From assembly GCF_020217025.1 (NCBI RefSeq), contig NZ_JAIWOF010000123.1, positions 1 to 10,000 on the forward strand: 10,000 bases of DNA, given 5' to 3'. The DNA comes from Flavobacterium sp. (GTDB taxonomy: Bacteria; Bacteroidota; Bacteroidia; Flavobacteriales; Flavobacteriaceae). The position numbers were made by a program, and so were the translations under genes. Position 1 is the stretch's first letter. Each line of letters starts with the position of its first letter. Of this stretch, positions 6,936-10,000 are shown piece by piece. The notes beneath the pieces were generated by a model. It ran no database searches and had not been told where the DNA came from. It was given only the letters and a program-made list of their open reading frames with translations.

Positions 6936-6965
6936 TCGATTACAACTTAAAATGTATAAATTAAT

Positions 6966-8933
6966 ATGAAAATTAATCGCCTACTTATTTTTGGTTTTTT
7001 ACTTGTTCAATCGTTTTTGTTTGCCCAAACGAAAGAAGTTTTATTTACGATTGACAATCATCCGTATTACACAGATGAATTTATTAGAGTTTACAATAAA
7101 AATTTAGATTTAGTTAAAGATGATTCTCAGAAAGATTTAGACAAATATTTGGATTTGTTTCTTGGGTACAAATTAAAAGTTGAAAAAGCGAATAAAATAG
7201 GTTTGCAAAACGGAACTTCGTATCAAAACGAGTTGAAATCATATAGAAATCAATTATCTAAGAATTATGTTAATGATTCTAAAGTTACCAACGAATTGGT
7301 GCATGAAGCTTATGATAGAATGCAACAAGAAGTTAGAGCTTCACATATTTTAATTTTAGTTGACGAAGGCGCATTGCCACAAGATACTTTAAAAGCGTAC
7401 AATAAAATTTTAGATATTAAAAAAAGATTAGATGCTAGAGAAGACTTCGTAACTGTTGCAAAACAAACATCTGAAGATCCATCGGTAAAAGAAAATAATG
7501 GTGATTTAGGTTATTTTTCTGCCTTTAGAATGGTATATCCGTTTGAAAATGCGGCTTATAAAACTAAAGTTGGACAGGTTTCAAAACCATTCCGCACTCG
7601 TTTTGGATATCATATTGTAAAAGTAGTTGATAAAAGAGCGAATAGAGGAGAAGTTACGGTGGCTCACATTATGATTGTTAAGCCAAATATTCCTGATGCA
7701 GCGCAACATGAAAAAGCAAAAGCTACTATTGAAGATATTTATAAAAAAATTCAACAAGGAGAAAGCTTTGAGGCTTTGGCCCAACAATTTTCGGAAGACA
7801 AATCTTCTGCTTCAAAAGGAGGAGTATTACAACGTTTTGGTTCGGGGCAATTGAGTTCAGAAGAATTTGAAAATGTGGCTTTTGAATTAAAAGATAAAAA
7901 TCAAATTTCGGCTCCTTTTCAATCGCAATTTGGATGGCATATTATTAAATTGATTGAGAAACATCCGGTTCGTTCTTTTGATGATATGAAAGGGGAATTA
8001 GAAGATAAAATTAGAAAAGACGAGCGTTCTTTATTAATTACAAATTCATTAGCTAAAAAATTAAGAGCAAAATATACTGTTGTTAAAGATGTTAAAGCAT
8101 TGGCTCAAGTTAAAAAATCAGTAACAGATGCTTTTTATTCTCAAACTTGGGAAGTGCCTGCAATTACTAAAGAAGGAAATGTAACGGTTTTAACTATTGA
8201 TAAAACAAAGAAAATAACTTCGCCAACGTTCCTTAATTTTGTGTATTCGCAACAAAAATCAAATATTAAAACTAAACCAGTTACTAAATTAACGGATGAA
8301 TTGTTCGAGAAATTTACAGACGAACAGTTAATTGGTTATTATAATGAAAATTTAGAAAACGAATTTCCTGAGTTTAGATATGTGATGGATGAATATCGTG
8401 ATGGTTTATTGTTGTTTGATTTGATGGAAAAAGAAATTTGGAACAGAGCCAAATCCGACACAACAGGTTTAATGAATTTCCACAAAGCCAATATTCAAAA
8501 CTACCAGTGGAAAAAAAGATATAATGTAGATATTTTGTCGTCAACAGATAAAGGTACTATTGAAAAAGCTCAAAAATTCCTTAAAAAAGGGAAGTCAATT
8601 GATTATATCAAAGAAAAGTTAAATCAAGATGGTAAGGTAAACATCATGGTAAAATCTGGTCTTTACGAAGAAGATTATGATATTTTATCACAATATCCAA
8701 ATGTTAAAACTGGAGTAACTTCAGTAGTTAATAAAGATAAGTACTATTTTGTAGTCAATGTTAAGGATACAAAAGAAGCAGGTCCAAAAGAATTTATCGA
8801 TTGTAAAGGAAGAGTCATTAGCGATTACCAACAGTATTTGGAAAACAATTGGGTTGATGAATTGAAAAGGGAATTCCAAATTAAAGTGAATACAGATGTA
8901 TTTGCAAAAGTAAAACAGCAATTAGCAAAATAG
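6966..8933 (+). CDS. Periplasmic peptidyl-prolyl isomerase/chaperone with two parvulin domains
   Basis: A 655-residue exported foldase. Residues 1-20 are a Sec signal peptide with likely cleavage after FLFA (17-20). A SurA_N-like helical part follows (about 22-118). Parvulin (rotamase) domain 1 covers about 122-222, with ASHILI (His127) and RFGYHIVKV (His216). Domain 2 covers about 229-332, with VAHIMIV (His234) and QFGWHIIKL (His325). Both parvulin active-site histidines are therefore kept in each domain. Domain 1 has the usual NNGDLGYF turn; domain 2 has the variant KGGVLQRF. The last 300 residues are a helical and mixed region lacking a rotamase signature, common in Bacteroidota members. 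There is no lipobox and no C-terminal anchor, so it should be a soluble periplasmic protein. It is first in an operon with two related genes, the next starting 4 bp after its stop. The likely role is folding of outer membrane and secreted proteins; clients are unknown. Confidence 0.93.
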   Translation: MKINRLLIFGFLLVQSFLFAQTKEVLFTIDNHPYYTDEFIRVYNKNLDLVKDDSQKDLDKYLDLFLGYKLKVEKANKIGLQNGTSYQNELKSYRNQLSKNYVNDSKVTNELVHEAYDRMQQEVRASHILILVDEGALPQDTLKAYNKILDIKKRLDAREDFVTVAKQTSEDPSVKENNGDLGYFSAFRMVYPFENAAYKTKVGQVSKPFRTRFGYHIVKVVDKRANRGEVTVAHIMIVKPNIPDAAQHEKAKATIEDIYKKIQQGESFEALAQQFSEDKSSASKGGVLQRFGSGQLSSEEFENVAFELKDKNQISAPFQSQFGWHIIKLIEKHPVRSFDDMKGELEDKIRKDERSLLITNSLAKKLRAKYTVVKDVKALAQVKKSVTDAFYSQTWEVPAITKEGNVTVLTIDKTKKITSPTFLNFVYSQQKSNIKTKPVTKLTDELFEKFTDEQLIGYYNENLENEFPEFRYVMDEYRDGLLLFDLMEKEIWNRAKSDTTGLMNFHKANIQNYQWKKRYNVDILSSTDKGTIEKAQKFLKKGKSIDYIKEKLNQDGKVNIMVKSGLYEEDYDILSQYPNVKTGVTSVVNKDKYYFVVNVKDTKEAGPKEFIDCKGRVISDYQQYLENNWVDELKREFQIKVNTDVFAKVKQQLAK

Positions 8934-8937
8934 CAAT

Positions 8938-9789
8938 ATGAGGTTTTGGATTACAATATTTTTACTTAGCGCTATGGTTGTTTCGTGCGATTATTTTAAA
9001 GCACCAAAGAAACCAAAAGCAATAGCACGTGTGGGTGAAAATTATTTATTCCAAGATGATATTGTAGATTTAGTACCAAAAGGGACTTCGAAAAAAGATA
9101 GTATTGCGATAGTAAAAGCGTTTATTGATAGATGGGCTACTCAAAAATTATTATTTGAAGCAGCGGAACGTAATATAGGAAAGGACAAGGCCTCTGAATT
9201 TAATGCGTTAATCGATCAGTATAAAGTTGATTTGTACACAAAAGATTATATTGAAAGTTTGGTTGTTAGACAAATAGATACAGTTGTTTCTGAGGCTCAA
9301 ATTGAAGCGTATTATGCAAAAAATAAGCAGTATTTTAAAAATTCTTCAGAGTTGGTAAAACTTCGTTATATTAATTTAGTTAAAGAAAATCCAAAATTCG
9401 CAAAAATTAAATCAAAGTTTAGTTCCTTTACCAAAAAAGATAGAAAAGAGTTAGAACAGCTTGCGGTTCAGTTCAAAAGTTATGCTTTTAATGATTCTAT
9501 CTGGGTGGATATTAATCAGGTTTATGAAAAAATTCCGTTTATTAATTTAGAGAATAAACAAAAATATATTTCAAGTGGTATGAATTTTCAATATCCTGAT
9601 TCTACAACGGTTTGGTTGGTTAAAGTGAATAATGTTTTGCCAAAAGATAGTCCAACACCTTTGGAATTTTTAAGACCCACAATAAAACAAATTATCATTA
9701 ATAATAGAAAGTTAGATTTAATAAATACAATAGAAAAAGAGATTACGAATGACGCCATCAAAGACAACAAGTATGAGATTTATAAATAA
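8938..9789 (+). CDS. SurA/PpiC-like lipoprotein with degenerate rotamase region
   Basis: A 283-residue predicted lipoprotein. The signal peptide RFWITIFLLSAMVVS leads to a lipobox with Cys17. No acidic run follows the Cys (it reads CDYFKAPKKPK), so a periplasm-facing location is more likely than the surface. The part from about 28 to 135 (AIARVGENYLFQDDI, then VVSEAQIEAYYAKNKQYF) resembles the helical N domain of SurA/PpiC chaperones. The region from about 138 to 250 lies where a parvulin domain would be (strand ELVKLRYINL, later TTVWLVKVNNVLP) but lacks the H-I-L and G-Y-H-I motifs and the GG turn. It is therefore probably a chaperone or scaffold without isomerase activity. It begins 4 bp after the preceding stop and overlaps the surA-like gene. 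Automated annotation would likely call it peptidyl-prolyl isomerase or hypothetical. Confidence 0.85.
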   Translation: MRFWITIFLLSAMVVSCDYFKAPKKPKAIARVGENYLFQDDIVDLVPKGTSKKDSIAIVKAFIDRWATQKLLFEAAERNIGKDKASEFNALIDQYKVDLYTKDYIESLVVRQIDTVVSEAQIEAYYAKNKQYFKNSSELVKLRYINLVKENPKFAKIKSKFSSFTKKDRKELEQLAVQFKSYAFNDSIWVDINQVYEKIPFINLENKQKYISSGMNFQYPDSTTVWLVKVNNVLPKDSPTPLEFLRPTIKQIIINNRKLDLINTIEKEITNDAIKDNKYEIYK

Positions 9790-10000
9790 AAAATTCCTTT
9801 TATCCCTTTTAATTTTAGTAACCACAACCGTTTTTGCTCAAACAAAACGTGAAAAAGTGGATGGAGTAATAGGAGTTGTGGGAGATTATGTAGTATTAGA
9901 TTCAGATATTGATCTAGAATTAATTCAATTAAGAGCACAAGGAATTGATACGAAAAACATTACCCGATGTGAATTATTTGGTAAACAGTTAGAGGATAAA
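9773..10000 (+). CDS. surA: SurA-like periplasmic chaperone, N-terminal part (cut by window end)
   Basis: The frame is open to the window edge, giving 76 codons from the chosen start. Translation begins with a Sec signal peptide (FLLSLLILVTTTVFA, likely cleaved before Gln23). KVDGVIGVVGDYVVLDSDID (28-47) follows, typical of the SurA N domain, where a strand with V-N/G-D precedes a helix. The ATG at 9773 was chosen because it gives a compact signal peptide (MRFINKKF start). An in-frame ATG at 9749 would add eight residues (MTPSKTTS) ahead of it and is possible. Either start overlaps the preceding gene, by 17 or 41 bp, implying translational coupling. The rotamase domains of SurA would lie outside the window. 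In flavobacteria this gene is the third of a chaperone cluster, as I recall. Confidence 0.88.
   Translation, partial: MRFINKKFLLSLLILVTTTVFAQTKREKVDGVIGVVGDYVVLDSDIDLELIQLRAQGIDTKNITRCELFGKQLEDK

Noticed and set aside
1..10000. CRISPR arrays, tRNA or rRNA genes, insertion sequences, defence or phage genes
   Set aside because: I found no regularly spaced direct repeats, cloverleaf-like sequences, transposase motifs or phage proteins. The genes are intact and uniform in composition.

Overview
The window looks like chromosomal DNA from a Flavobacteriaceae bacterium, most likely Flavobacterium or a close relative. The reasons are: strongly AT-rich DNA, A-rich leaders without Shine-Dalgarno sequences, promoters of the Bacteroidota type (TTG/TTTG, 19 nt, TAnnTTTG), a lipoprotein whose Cys is followed by a run of Asp as in Bacteroidota surface lipoproteins, and protein families typical of that group.

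Layout. (1) 1-2283: the 3' half of an RND efflux permease, then a small predicted PII-like protein and a two-helix DUF2892 membrane protein, all on the + strand and probably one transcription unit. A perfect 14-bp hairpin without a U-tract lies between the pump and the PII-like gene. (2) 2332-2778: a small lipoprotein of unknown function, closed by a strong terminator. (3) 2852-5190: ffh (SRP GTPase/RNA-binding protein) from a textbook Bacteroidota promoter, a hairpin terminator, then folD (one-carbon folate enzyme). (4) 5243-6838: prfC (release factor 3) on the minus strand, convergent with folD and sharing a bidirectional terminator with it. (5) 6839-6965: a 127-bp divergent promoter region. 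(6) 6966-10000: an operon of three periplasmic SurA/parvulin-type proteins: a 655-residue exported protein with two rotamase domains, a lipoprotein with a degenerate rotamase region, and the start of a surA-like gene cut by the window edge.

How they work together. The left block is an envelope export pump with small accessory proteins, one of which may sense a ligand and adjust the pump. The centre is housekeeping: co-translational targeting (Ffh), folate metabolism (FolD) and release factor recycling (RF3). The right block is a periplasmic chaperone/prolyl isomerase operon, probably serving outer membrane protein biogenesis.

I see no CRISPR array, rRNA or tRNA gene, insertion sequence, phage gene or toxin-antitoxin pair. 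No clearly new system is evident. The most interesting points are the RND/PII-like/DUF2892 linkage and the three-member chaperone operon with a probably non-catalytic middle member. No intergenic stretch exceeds 300 bases.
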